Notes: generated from the letters alone by a model not told the origin. DNA of 19,052 nt from Nitriliruptorales bacterium (GCA_007126835.1 SLAO01000168.1:1-19052), one strand, 5' to 3'; counted from the first letter of the stretch, positions 6,641 to 15,043 are shown. Made by a program: numbers and translations.

Positions 6641-6870
6641 ACGGGGTCGCCTCCGTCGTTGGGGTAGGCCGCACCCCGGGGATCGTCGCCCGCGCTGCGC
6701 ACCACCACCCCGTCGACCACGCAGTAGTCGAACGCGACCTCCCCACCGGCAGCGGTGACCTCGTCCATCACTGCCTCCCAGACCGGCTGGGGCAGCGTCA
6801 CCCCAGACAGGGCGGGAAACGACGCTCGACCCTCGTTGATCACCTGCGTCGCGATCGTTGTCGCATTCAT
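6619..6870 (-). CDS. Hypothetical protein, 83 residues
   Basis: A small ORF with ATG at 6868-6870 and TGA at 6619-6621. I do not recognise the family. The protein looks coding and soluble: an N-terminal amphipathic stretch (TIATQVINEGRASFPAL), a middle segment QPVWEAVMDEVTAAGGE, then a beta-rich end with VAFDYCVVDGVVVRSAGDD and VYVELGG. One cysteine is present. AGGGGG directly abuts the start, which is too close for an ideal ribosome site, so the start is uncertain. It is divergent from the M50 protease gene, with 159 bases between them, and overlaps tail to tail with the membrane-protein gene. Confidence 0.5.
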   Translation of the reverse strand: MNATTIATQVINEGRASFPALSGVTLPQPVWEAVMDEVTAAGGEVAFDYCVVDGVVVRSAGDDPRGAAYPNDGGDPVYVELGG

Positions 6871-7029
6871 CCCCCTGAAGGCTAGCGCGGGCGGCTCAAG
6901 TCCTGCGAGGCACGCCGTCCGACGCTCGCTGCCCGCGGTGTGGTGCGCTTCGGCCCCTCCGCGCGCAGCATTCGCCCCGCCAGCGGGTACAACTCTGGGT
7001 GAGCACGACGCCGCGGGCAGGGGTGCGAC

Positions 7030-8316
7030 ATGCAAGACACATTCAAGCTTGGCTCGGTGCGGGGCATCCCGATCGGGATGCACTGGAGCCTGCTGTTCGT
7101 CTTCGGCCTCGTGGTGCTCGCCCTGGCCGTCGGCGTCTACCCCGAGGTGCACGAGGGATACCCGCCGGGCGCCTACCTGGGCGCCGCGCTGGCCACCGGG
7201 GTGGCCTTCTTCGGCTCGGTCGTGGCCCACGAGCTCGGCCATGGCCTCCTGGCGCAGCGCAAAGGCGTCGAGGTGGAGGGGATCACCCTGTGGCTCTTCG
7301 GCGGGATGGCCCGCTTCACCAACCCTCCGACCAACCCCGACGACGACCTGAAGATCGCCGCCATCGGGCCTGCCATCAGCGTCCTGGCGGGCGCCGTGTT
7401 CGGGCTGGCGTGGTGGGTGCTGGCCGCGGTCGGCGCCAGCCCCCTGGCCGTCTTGTCGCTGGGCTGGCTCGCACTGATCAACGTCGCGTTGGCGATCTTC
7501 AACCTCGTGCCGGCGGCCCCGCTCGACGGCGGACGCGTGCTGCGCGCGCTGCTGTGGAAGCGAACGGGTGACCCGCGTGAGGCCACACGACGGGCCGCCC
7601 ACGGCGGACGGATCTTCGGCATCGCCCTGATCGTCCTCGGCGCAGTCGAAGTGGCGTTCGGCCGGTTCGGAGGCATCTGGTTGATGCTGATCGGCTGGTT
7701 CCTCGTCGTCGCCGCGCGAGGCGAGGAGACCAGCTCGTGGCTCCAGGGCGTCCGCGTCCGCGAGGTGATGAGCACCGATCCGGTAGTGGCCCCCGACTGG
7801 ATGACCGTCGACGCCTTCCTCGAGCAGTACGTGTGGGGGCATCGCTTCTCGACGTTCCCGCTGCGCAGCTTCGGCGGGCAGCTGTCCGGCCTGCTGACGC
7901 TGGCGGCGATCAAGCGGGTCCCGGCAGCCCGCCGTCCCGAGGTCCGCGTGCGCGAGGTGGCGTGCCCCATTGACCAAGTCCCGGTGGTATCCCCCGACGA
8001 CGAGCTGACCAGCGTGATGGGTCGGATGTCGGGTGGCTGTGCTGGAGGGCGGGCGCTCGTCCTCGACGGCGACGACCTGGTGGGCATCGTGTCGCCCACC
8101 GACATCTCAAGGGTCGTCGAGCTCGGACCGCTGCGCCGGGAGGACCAGCGCGAGGTGGCGCCGACCCACCAGCCCGCGACCGGATCCGAGCAGCAACGCC
8201 CCGAGTCGGCGGAGGCTGCCCACCAGCCCGCGACCGGATCCGAGCACCAGCCCGAGGCGCCGGAGCGTGGCCCTGACTCCGGCGACGCCTCGAACCACCC
8301 CACCGGCGCGCCGTGA
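7030..8316 (+). CDS. Site-2-protease-family (M50) metalloprotease with CBS pair
   Basis: This 428-residue intramembrane zinc protease has the catalytic motif HELGH at residues 67-71 and the third ligand Asp166 in NLVPAAPLDGGR. It has about six membrane helices over residues 18-235, then two CBS domains (about 244-350, with REVMSTDPVV and VGIVSPTDISRVVE). This matches the Rip3-like CBS-containing subgroup, where CBS domains may sense adenine nucleotides. Cleavage of membrane-bound anti-sigma factors is the known family role; the local substrate is not visible. The C-terminal 70 residues are a charged disordered tail containing a duplicated HQPATGSE block. ATG at 7030 is preceded by AGGGG at six bases. 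The stop overlaps the next gene's start as GTGA. Confidence 0.93.
   Translation: MQDTFKLGSVRGIPIGMHWSLLFVFGLVVLALAVGVYPEVHEGYPPGAYLGAALATGVAFFGSVVAHELGHGLLAQRKGVEVEGITLWLFGGMARFTNPPTNPDDDLKIAAIGPAISVLAGAVFGLAWWVLAAVGASPLAVLSLGWLALINVALAIFNLVPAAPLDGGRVLRALLWKRTGDPREATRRAAHGGRIFGIALIVLGAVEVAFGRFGGIWLMLIGWFLVVAARGEETSSWLQGVRVREVMSTDPVVAPDWMTVDAFLEQYVWGHRFSTFPLRSFGGQLSGLLTLAAIKRVPAARRPEVRVREVACPIDQVPVVSPDDELTSVMGRMSGGCAGGRALVLDGDDLVGIVSPTDISRVVELGPLRREDQREVAPTHQPATGSEQQRPESAEAAHQPATGSEHQPEAPERGPDSGDASNHPTGAP
8165..8246 (+). repeat. Direct repeat in protease tail
   Basis: Two identical 28-bp copies lie at 8165-8192 and 8219-8246, 54 bases (18 codons) apart, so they are in frame. They encode the repeated HQPATGSE block of the disordered tail of the M50 protease. 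Confidence 0.9.
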
Positions 8317-9542
8317 CGACCGGGCGAGTCGATCTCGCCGTCGCTGGAGCCGGCCCGGCAGGGCTCGCCCTCGCGGCCGCGTGCGCGGGTCGCGGGCTCG
8401 AAACCGTGGTCATCGCCCCCCGGCCGCTACAACCCTGGCCGCAGACCTTCGGCGTCTGGACCGACGAAGCCCTGGCTGGCGGCCTCACCGACGCGCTGGC
8501 GGCCCGGTGGACCACCACCGTCGCCCACGCCCGGCCCGGTGCACCGCAGCGACTTGCGCGGGGCTACGCTCTGCTCGACAACGCCGAGGCCGCCCGGCGG
8601 CTGCGGTCCAGACTCCACGAGCGCGGCGGGCGGATCTGCGAAGGCCGAGTGACGGGCGTGGACGCGCACGGAGTGCGCTTGTCGACGGGAGCCCACGTCG
8701 GGGCCCGCGCGGTCGTCGACGCCACCGGCCATGCTCCCACGCTGGTGACGCGCTCCCCGCCCGCGGCGTTCCAAAGCGCGTTCGGGCTGACCGCGCGGTT
8801 TGCCATCCCACCCGCCGAGCCGGGCGCGATGACGCTGATGGACCTGCGAGCCCCCGGCCAGGCCCATCCCGCCAGCGATCCCACGTTCCTGTACGCCGCT
8901 GACCTAGGCGCAGGCCGGTGGTTCGTCGAGGAGACGTCGCTGGCCCGGCGCCGACCACTGCCGTTCGACGATCTCGAGGACCGTCTGCGATCACGGCTTG
9001 CGGCCGCGGGCACCGAGCCTGCCGACATCGAGGGGTACGAGCGCTGCGTGTTCCCGATGGGCGGCGCGCTGCCCGACCGCGACCCGCAGGTGATCCCGTT
9101 CGGTGCCGCCGCGGGGATGGTGCATCCGGCCTCGGGCTACCAGGTCGGCGCGGCGCTGGCAGTGGCTCCGGCCCTGGCCGACGCCCTCGCGGAGGCCATC
9201 GCCGCCGACGCGGCAGCGCACCAGGTCACCGCGGCGGGCTGGGAGGCCGTGTGGGGACGGGACCGCCGCGCGCAGCGGGCGCTGCAGCAACTCGGCCTGC
9301 GGGCGTTGCTGCGCTTCGACCAGGGCGCCCTCCAGCGCTTCTTCGCCGCCTTCTTCGACCTTCCAGAGGCCCAGTGGCGCGCCTACCTGTCGGGCGATGG
9401 CGACGCCGCCGGCACACGGCAGGCGATGCTGTCGGTCTTCCGGCGGGTCGGCTGGCTGGCCTTGCCGCTGGCGCAGACGGCGATCGGGCCGGGGCGCCGC
9501 GAACTGGCGGCAGGGCTTCGGATCCCGCGCAGCACCGGCTAG
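8313..9542 (+). CDS. Lycopene cyclase family protein (CrtY/CrtL type)
   Basis: This 409-residue flavoprotein would cyclise lycopene ends to beta-ionone rings in carotenoid synthesis. It starts with a dinucleotide-binding GAGPAG (12-17). Cyclase hallmarks are PWPQTFGVWTDE (about 42-53), the catalytic-region FVEETSLARR (FxEET motif), CVFPMGGALP and AAAGMVHPASGYQVG near residue 270. Length fits the single-polypeptide FAD-dependent cyclases. The GTG start at 8313 overlaps the M50 protease stop by four bases, so translation is probably coupled. No other carotenoid genes (crtE, crtB, crtI) lie in the window, so its substrate must be supplied from elsewhere. Its TAG stop shares the palindrome CTAG (9539-9542) with the convergent dehydrogenase gene. 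Confidence 0.9.
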   Translation: MTTGRVDLAVAGAGPAGLALAAACAGRGLETVVIAPRPLQPWPQTFGVWTDEALAGGLTDALAARWTTTVAHARPGAPQRLARGYALLDNAEAARRLRSRLHERGGRICEGRVTGVDAHGVRLSTGAHVGARAVVDATGHAPTLVTRSPPAAFQSAFGLTARFAIPPAEPGAMTLMDLRAPGQAHPASDPTFLYAADLGAGRWFVEETSLARRRPLPFDDLEDRLRSRLAAAGTEPADIEGYERCVFPMGGALPDRDPQVIPFGAAAGMVHPASGYQVGAALAVAPALADALAEAIAADAAAHQVTAAGWEAVWGRDRRAQRALQQLGLRALLRFDQGALQRFFAAFFDLPEAQWRAYLSGDGDAAGTRQAMLSVFRRVGWLALPLAQTAIGPGRRELAAGLRIPRSTG

Positions 9543-10492
9543 GAGGCGGCTGGCACCGGCAGGTCGAACCTGACCCCCGTCAGCTCCTCGGAGACGTCCC
9601 AAAGCTGCCGGGCGAGCTCGCGGTCGTAGGCCTGCCGGGCCGCACTCACCTTCGTCGGCCGACCCCAGACCTCGGCGGGTCCGTCCGGACCGACGTAGTC
9701 GCCCCCTTCGACGTCGGGTGCCGTCGCCGCGTACAGCGAGGGCAACGCTCCGGCGTGCGGGGACTGGCTGAACAGCCGGTTCGCGACCATCACCGCGCGC
9801 TCTCTCGTGCGGGCCTGCTCCATGCGGGGGCCGACGCGCTGCAGGTCCGTGCCCGCGTAGCCCGGGTGCGCCGCAACCGAGGTGAGCCCGAGCGAGCCGG
9901 CCTGCGCACGCCGGTGCAGCTCGAAGGCGAACAGGAGGTTGGCCAACTTGGACTGGCCGTAGGCTCGCCACCGCCGGTAGCCCGCGCGGCCATCGAGGTT
10001 GTCGAGGTCCAAGCGGCCCATCCGGTGGTTCTGACTCGCCACCGTCACGACCCGGGCGGCAGGCGCCGCGACCAGTTGGGGCAGCAGACGGCCGGTCAGT
10101 GCGAAGTGGCCGAGGTGGTTGGTCCCGAACTGCAGCTCGAACCCATCGTCGGTATGGCGCAGCGGCGTGCCCATCACCCCCGCGTTGTTGCACAGGATGT
10201 CCAGCTTCGGGTGCTCCTCGGCGATGAGGGCAGCCGCCTGTTCGACGCTGGCGAGGTCGGCGAGGTCGAGCGGCACGACGATCACCTCGGCGCGGGGCGC
10301 CTGCCCGCGCACCTGCGCCTGTGCCGCGGCTCCACGGATCCGGCTGCGGGCGCCGAGGAGGACGACGGCACCGCGGCTGGCCAGCACCTTGGCGGTCTCC
10401 AGGCCGATGCCCTTGGTCGCGCCGGTGACCAAGGCGGTGCGCCCGTGCAGGTCGGGGACGTCGTCAACTGACCACGAGGAACGTTGCGGCAT
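9539..10492 (-). CDS. Short-chain dehydrogenase/reductase
   Basis: This 317-residue NAD(P)-dependent oxidoreductase has the Rossmann motif TGATKGIG (23-30), DL at 76-77, NNAG (102-105), Asn125, Ser153, and Tyr178 and Lys182 in YGQSK. All four catalytic residues are present. The NHLGHF and VAAHPGYAGTDLQ blocks and the long C-terminus resemble retinol dehydrogenase and protochlorophyllide reductase-like members, which act on bulky lipophilic alcohols or ketones; the actual substrate is unknown. ATG at 10490-10492 has GGAG eight bases ahead. It follows the baeRF gene by 37 bases on the same strand, so the two may share a transcript. It converges with the lycopene cyclase gene; a role in carotenoid or retinoid chemistry is only a guess from proximity. 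Confidence 0.92.
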   Translation of the reverse strand: MPQRSSWSVDDVPDLHGRTALVTGATKGIGLETAKVLASRGAVVLLGARSRIRGAAAQAQVRGQAPRAEVIVVPLDLADLASVEQAAALIAEEHPKLDILCNNAGVMGTPLRHTDDGFELQFGTNHLGHFALTGRLLPQLVAAPAARVVTVASQNHRMGRLDLDNLDGRAGYRRWRAYGQSKLANLLFAFELHRRAQAGSLGLTSVAAHPGYAGTDLQRVGPRMEQARTRERAVMVANRLFSQSPHAGALPSLYAATAPDVEGGDYVGPDGPAEVWGRPTKVSAARQAYDRELARQLWDVSEELTGVRFDLPVPAAS

Positions 10493-10529
10493 GAACTAAC
10501 TCCGATGGATTCGTGTGCGAGCGGTGGAA

Positions 10530-11684
10530 CTAGAAGCGGAAGACGCCCGCGGCGGCGGCCCCGTCGGGCATGTCGTCGGGATCGACGACGAGGGCTCGGC
10601 CCCCGCGCCTTAGGCCGAACCGCACTGCGGCGTCGATCAGGTCCTCGTCCCCGGGTTGGGGGTCGTCGGTGCGCATCGTCGCCTCGCCGTAGGCGTCCAC
10701 CGTGCCCCACACCACCGCGCCTCGGGCAACGAGCACCGTGTCAACGCGGCCGGTGGTCACGGCTCGGAGCAGCTCGGTGAGGTCCGTCGTGGCCAAGCCG
10801 GTGCCGAGGCGCTCGCGAAGCCGCTCCAGTGCCTCGTCGACGGGGGCGCGCAGGTGGGGGATCACCAGCTGTCGGGCCGCGGCATGCAGATCCTGGTCGG
10901 GGCGGTGCTCGGGAGCGCCGATGACGGCCTCGTCGAGCACTCCGGGCAGCTGGGTGATGTGCCGGTAATGCGCGACGTTCTCCTCCACGCCGGCGAGCAC
11001 CACCGGCGCACCGCCCACCAGCAGGTGGTGGACCCGATCGTCGACGGTGCGGAAGAGTCGCTCGGCGATGATCCGATCGTGATCGCTGTTCTCGTGCCCG
11101 TGGAAGATCGACGGGTCACCGCCGGCCCCGCCGGCGCGCTGTTGCAGCTCGGGAGGTTCGTCGTCTCCCGGCAGCTCCGACGTGCTCGTCGGCACGTCGT
11201 GCGCGGCCAGGTCCACGCGCTCGAACCCCGTCGAGGCTGCGCGCAGCAACCGCACATGGTCGCGGCTGATCGCAAGGATCGAGAACTCACCCGACTCGGC
11301 CAGGGCCGGCAGCAACGGGGTCAGCAGCGGCGCGTCTTGCACCGCGACGCGCTCTGGGACGGAGAAGGGGGTACGCCACACCGCGTCTTGGTGGGGTCCG
11401 AGGTGCAAGACCAGCCCGTCGAGCTGGTGCATCCAGAAGTCGTGGTCGCCCAGGAGCTTCCGAGCGCTTGAGACCCTGGCTTCGATCTCGTCTTCGGTGT
11501 AGCCCAGCGCGGTGAAGTGCTCGTCGACCTCGCGCAACGCGTTCTTCAGCTTCGTCGCGTTCTGCTCGCTGGAGTACGCCGCCCGAACCGTGGGAAACGC
11601 GATGGTCGCGGCCGGGCCGTCGAGCTGGGCCAATTGGCGCAGGACCTCCACGTCGATGTGCTCAGGTGCAGCGATGTCGGTCAT
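10530..11684 (-). CDS. Bacterial/archaeal eRF1-like (baeRF) family protein
   Basis: The protein has 384 residues from ATG 11682-11684, with GGAGGG five bases ahead. It looks like the bacterial family related to archaeal/eukaryotic release factor 1 (baeRF, family-3-like). Visible features are an N-terminal alpha/beta domain, FSILAISRDHVRLLRA followed by an acidic linker (VPTSTSELPGDDEPPEL), a glycine-rich loop GGAGGDPS, then HENSDHDRIIAERLFRTVDDRVHHLLVGGAPVVLAG, and a C-terminal L7Ae-like domain (VDTVLVARGAVVWG). No canonical GGQ motif is seen, so peptide release is unlikely. Relatives such as Balon and mycobacterial Rv2629 bind the ribosomal A site during stress, so ribosome hibernation or rescue is a reasonable inference. 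A longer frame up to 11858 runs into the divergent gene and was not used. Confidence 0.82.
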   Translation of the reverse strand: MTDIAAPEHIDVEVLRQLAQLDGPAATIAFPTVRAAYSSEQNATKLKNALREVDEHFTALGYTEDEIEARVSSARKLLGDHDFWMHQLDGLVLHLGPHQDAVWRTPFSVPERVAVQDAPLLTPLLPALAESGEFSILAISRDHVRLLRAASTGFERVDLAAHDVPTSTSELPGDDEPPELQQRAGGAGGDPSIFHGHENSDHDRIIAERLFRTVDDRVHHLLVGGAPVVLAGVEENVAHYRHITQLPGVLDEAVIGAPEHRPDQDLHAAARQLVIPHLRAPVDEALERLRERLGTGLATTDLTELLRAVTTGRVDTVLVARGAVVWGTVDAYGEATMRTDDPQPGDEDLIDAAVRFGLRRGGRALVVDPDDMPDGAAAAGVFRF

Positions 11685-11828
11685 CAAACCCTCCGTGCTC
11701 GCTTGGGGCGATACTGCAGCGTTCCTTGCGGAGGCACAGATCATGCGGCCACCGCCGACTCCGGCTTGCGAGCGGCGCGCGGGGGGGAGGCTATCTAAGA
11801 CGCGTGCACCGGGGCGAGGAGGGGCGGT

Positions 11829-12350
11829 ATGACGCGCGAAGTGGAGCTGCGACGGCACACGGACAACGACGGGGACATGCTCACACCCCAGGGGGTAAGC
11901 GACGCCCTAGCGATCGGCGAACGCCTGGAGGGCCAGTACACGTTCGCGGTGTCAACCGGGGCCCAACGAGCCACGCAGACCATCGCGTGCATCCTTGCGG
12001 CGGGCCGCCTGCAGCTGTCCTGCGGGGTGATCGTCGAGCCCGGGCTGCGCTCGACTTCCGAGGACCGGTGGAAGGCGGCGATCAGCAAGGCCGGCAGCAG
12101 CCACCTCGACGCGGTCGCGGGCGTCGACCCGCAACTGGTCGCCGACGAGAGCGCCGAGCTGGGGGCGGCGCTCCAGCGGGTGATCGACCAGCTGGCCGGC
12201 GACGGTCGGGTCCTCGTGATCGGCCATAGCCCCACCAGCGAGGCCGCGGTCGCCGGGTTGACCGGCGAGCACGTCGCTCCCCTCGACAAGGGTGAGGGGG
12301 TCTTGGTCCTCGAAGACGGCGGGCTGTTCCGGGTCAAGCCGCTGCAGTAG
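11829..12350 (+). CDS. Histidine phosphatase superfamily protein
   Basis: A 173-residue phosphatase of the phosphoglycerate-mutase/SixA superfamily. The phosphohistidine is His10 in ELRRHT; Arg9 sits beside it, Arg47 is in STGAQRATQT, Glu70 is a likely acid, and the second His is 133 in IGHSPTSEAA. The usual RHG is RHT here. The short length fits SixA-like or small acid-phosphatase-like members; the substrate (phosphohistidine protein or small phosphoester) cannot be told. ATG at 11829 is preceded by AGGAGGGG. It is divergent from the baeRF gene with 144 bases between starts. A GC hairpin lies just after its stop. Confidence 0.87.
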   Translation: MTREVELRRHTDNDGDMLTPQGVSDALAIGERLEGQYTFAVSTGAQRATQTIACILAAGRLQLSCGVIVEPGLRSTSEDRWKAAISKAGSSHLDAVAGVDPQLVADESAELGAALQRVIDQLAGDGRVLVIGHSPTSEAAVAGLTGEHVAPLDKGEGVLVLEDGGLFRVKPLQ

Positions 12351-12354
12351 CGAT

Positions 12355-12371
12355 CCCCCGGCGGCCGGGGG
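12355..12371 (+). terminator. GC hairpin after phosphatase gene
   Basis: A perfect 7-bp stem CCCCCGG/CCGGGGG with loop CGG starts five bases after the phosphatase stop. There is no T-tract, so it may pause or end transcription weakly, as is common in high-GC actinobacteria, but it is not a standard intrinsic terminator. Confidence 0.45.
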
Positions 12372-12505
12372 CGAGGGTGCGAGGCGGCGAGGCGGCGAGG
12401 CTGACCGTTGAGCCGGCTTGACCGTTGCCGTGCTGCGGGCAACATTCGCGCCAGGACAAGTCCGATAGGCTCTTGGGCGATCTCCGCCAGGATACGGAGG
12501 ATCGC

Positions 12506-14914
12506 GTGGGGCAGACACCGCAGGACCCCGGTGAGTTGCACGCGTCCCCACACCCCCCACCGCGCTCTTCCGGACCGGCAGCCACCTCGCACGGTCCCGC
12601 GGGATCAGGAGGCCCGCCGGAACCAGCGGACCCCACGGACCCCGCACGGCCCACCGACGACCCCGAACGGCCCACCGACGACCCCGCGGGACCAGCACGG
12701 CCCACCGACGACCCCGCGCAACCCGCCCGACCGGCGCGGCCCGCGGACATGGCTGGCGCGACAGGGACGGCTGCGGTCGTCCTGGCGGCCGCAGCGATCG
12801 GCACCGTCGCCGTGCTGCTGGCGGCCTCCTTCGGCGCGCTGATCTTCTCGGGCCCCCTGACCAGCCACCTCGGCCAGGGCATCGCCCTTGTCCTGTTCAG
12901 CATCGCGGTGGTGTCCGGCATCAGCGCACTGGCCAGCTCGTATCCCGGCACGATCGCCGGCGCACAGGACAACACTGCGCTGGTGGTGGCCGTCATGGCC
13001 GGCTCGATCGCCGCCAGCGCAGCTCCAGGACTCTCGGCCGACGCCCTGTTCGCGACCGTCGTTGCGGCCATTGCCGTCGGCTCGGTGCTGACCGCTCTGG
13101 TGTTCCTGACCGCCGGATACCTGCGCGTGGGCGAGCTGATCCGGTACGTCCCCTACCCGGTGCTCGGCGGGTTCCTGGCCGGCACCGGCTGGTTGCTCGT
13201 GATCGGCGCGTTCGAGGTACTCACCGAAGCGGTCCCCGTCACCAGTCCGGGCGCGCTGCTCGGCGGTACGGTGTGGAGTCGGTGGGCGCCCGCCCTCGCG
13301 GTCGCTGTCGTCGTCCTCGTCGCGCTTCGCCGATCCCACAACATCCTCATCGTGCCCGGAGCCCTCGTCGGGGCGATCGCGACGTTCTACGCGGTCCTTG
13401 CGAGCTCCGGCGTGTCGGTCACCCAAGCGCAGGAGACCGGCTGGCTGCTCGGCCCCTTCCCCCCAGCGGTGTGGCAGCCACTCAGCCCGTCCCTCCTCGT
13501 GTTGGCCGACTGGGGTCTGGTAGCCGGCCAGGCCGGCAGCCTCGCGACACTCGTCCTGATCGCGACGATGTCGTTGCTGCTCAACACCAGTGGCGTCGAG
13601 ATCGTCACCGGCTCCGATCTCGACATCGACCGCGAGTTGCGCACCGCCGGACTCGCCAGCCTGGTGTCTGGCGCCGGCGGTGGGGTCGTCGGGTACACGT
13701 GGGCGTCGGTCACCGGCCTGGCCCATCGTCTCGGCGCCGCGCGGCGGGCCACCGGGCTGCTGGTCGCAGGCATCTCCGCCACCGTGCTGCTCGTCGGCAT
13801 CGACGTGGTCGCCTTTGTGCCCGTGCCGGTGGTCGGCGGGCTGCTGATGTTCCTCGGGCTGTCCTTCCTCGCCGATTGGCTCGTGGATGGTTGGCACACG
13901 CTGCCGCGCAGTGACTACGTCGTGGTGGTGCTGATCGTGGCAGCGATCGCCGCGGTCGGTCTGCTGCCCGGCGTGGTGTTCGGGATCGCCCTCGCGGTGG
14001 TTATGTTCGTAGTGCGCTACAGCCGCACCGAGGTGGTCAAGCACGTGCTCGAAGGCTCGAGCTATCGCAGCAACGTGGACCGCCATCCCGAGGAGCGCGA
14101 CCTGCTCGCGCGCGCCGGCGACCGCACGTTCATCCTCGAGCTTCAAGGGTTCATGTTCTTTGGGACCGCCAGCAGCGTGCTGCGCCTAGCCGAGCAGCGA
14201 ACCCGCCGGGATCCGCCGCTTGCGTTCCTGGTGCTGGACTTCCGCCGCGTAAGCGGCATCGATTCGTCAGCGACTTTCAGCATCGTGAAGCTACGGCGCC
14301 TGATGACCGCCCACGGGGCCGAGCTCGTGCTCACCGGTGTTCCAGACGGTGTGGTCGCCCAGTTACGACGGGGCGGGCTTGCCGTGGGTGCCGACGACGG
14401 TCCGCGTGCCTTCCAGGACCTCGACCGAGGGGTCGAATGGTGCGAGGACCGCCTCGTCGCCGACGAGGACGACGGACCTCAACTGGAGCCGTCGTGCACC
14501 GCCGCAGACGTGCTCGGTGTCGACGAGGCTCGCCTTGCCCCGTTCTTGCAGCGTCGGTCGCTGCCCGCCGGCGAAGTGCTCATCGACCAAGGTGGCCCGC
14601 CCGGCGGCTTGATCATCGTGGAAGCCGGTCGTGTCACCGCCGCGGTCAGCGACGACCAGGGAGCCCAAGTCCGCCTGCGTAGCATGCGTGCGGGCACGAT
14701 CATCGGAGAGTTGAGCTACTTCCTCCGTCGGCCTGCCACCGCACAAGTGGTCACCGACACGCCGGTGGAGGTCGCCGACTTGCCCGCCGATTCCCTTGCG
14801 CAGATCGAGCGTGACGACCCGGAGCTCGCCGCATCGATCCACCGCAAGCTCATCACCATGCTGGGTGAGCGCCTGATCGCCACCGACCGGCTGGCGCGCA
14901 TGCTGATGGATTGA
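12506..14914 (+). CDS. SulP anion transporter fused to STAS and cNMP-binding domains
   Basis: An 802-residue membrane protein. Residues 1-80 are a proline/aspartate-rich disordered tail with three PTDDP blocks. From about residue 82 to 545 there are 10-12 membrane helices of the SulP (SLC26) type, with VPYPVLGGFLAGTGWLLV and the later VPVPVVGGLLMFLGLSFL resembling SulP core segments. A STAS domain follows (about 550-660; LVLDFRRVSGIDSSATFSI with the expected serine). A cyclic-nucleotide-binding-like domain closes the protein (about 675-790; LPAGEVLIDQGGPPGGLIIVEAGRV, IIGELSYFLRRPATAQVV). It probably moves sulfate, bicarbonate or a dicarboxylate under nucleotide or other ligand control. The start chosen is GTG 12506, with GGAGG five bases ahead; an upstream in-frame ATG at 12425 lacks such a site. 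Confidence 0.9.
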   Translation: MGQTPQDPGELHASPHPPPRSSGPAATSHGPAGSGGPPEPADPTDPARPTDDPERPTDDPAGPARPTDDPAQPARPARPADMAGATGTAAVVLAAAAIGTVAVLLAASFGALIFSGPLTSHLGQGIALVLFSIAVVSGISALASSYPGTIAGAQDNTALVVAVMAGSIAASAAPGLSADALFATVVAAIAVGSVLTALVFLTAGYLRVGELIRYVPYPVLGGFLAGTGWLLVIGAFEVLTEAVPVTSPGALLGGTVWSRWAPALAVAVVVLVALRRSHNILIVPGALVGAIATFYAVLASSGVSVTQAQETGWLLGPFPPAVWQPLSPSLLVLADWGLVAGQAGSLATLVLIATMSLLLNTSGVEIVTGSDLDIDRELRTAGLASLVSGAGGGVVGYTWASVTGLAHRLGAARRATGLLVAGISATVLLVGIDVVAFVPVPVVGGLLMFLGLSFLADWLVDGWHTLPRSDYVVVVLIVAAIAAVGLLPGVVFGIALAVVMFVVRYSRTEVVKHVLEGSSYRSNVDRHPEERDLLARAGDRTFILELQGFMFFGTASSVLRLAEQRTRRDPPLAFLVLDFRRVSGIDSSATFSIVKLRRLMTAHGAELVLTGVPDGVVAQLRRGGLAVGADDGPRAFQDLDRGVEWCEDRLVADEDDGPQLEPSCTAADVLGVDEARLAPFLQRRSLPAGEVLIDQGGPPGGLIIVEAGRVTAAVSDDQGAQVRLRSMRAGTIIGELSYFLRRPATAQVVTDTPVEVADLPADSLAQIERDDPELAASIHRKLITMLGERLIATDRLARMLMD
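12646..12716 (+). repeat. In-frame 20-bp repeats in SulP N-tail
   Basis: Three copies of a 20-bp unit beginning ACGGCCCACC lie at 12646, 12667 and 12697 (steps of 21 and 30, both multiples of three). They encode the RPTDDP blocks of the disordered N-terminus, suggesting slippage-driven growth of the tail. Confidence 0.85.
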
Positions 14915-14955
14915 CAGGTGCGCTGTCGGCGGTGGCCGGCGGCCGCGCGACGGTG

Positions 14956-15043
14956 TCACCCGTGCTCTCGCCCACCGCCCGACCTCGGTGCCCGTGCTCG
15001 CGCCCACTGCCCGACTCGGGTCTCACCCGTGCTCTCGCCCACC
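14956..15043. repeat. Degenerate ~33-bp triple repeat between convergent genes
   Basis: A 21-bp sequence beginning TCACCCGTGCTC is identical at 14956-14976 and 15023-15043, with a degenerate copy near 14989 (CCCGTGCTCGCGCCCAC). The third copy includes the stop codon and last codons (GREHG) of the potassium-channel gene. The rest of the 108-base gap after the SulP stop holds no gene. Confidence 0.8.

Noticed and set aside
12402..12446. Promoter before the SulP gene (TTGACC at 12418)
   Set aside because: The element 17 bases downstream (AACATT) does not fit a -10 box well, so the call would be speculative.
12605..14146. 513-residue minus-strand ORF opposite the SulP gene
   Set aside because: His/Gln/Asp/Arg-rich shadow of a clear transporter; typical antisense ORF in very GC-rich DNA.
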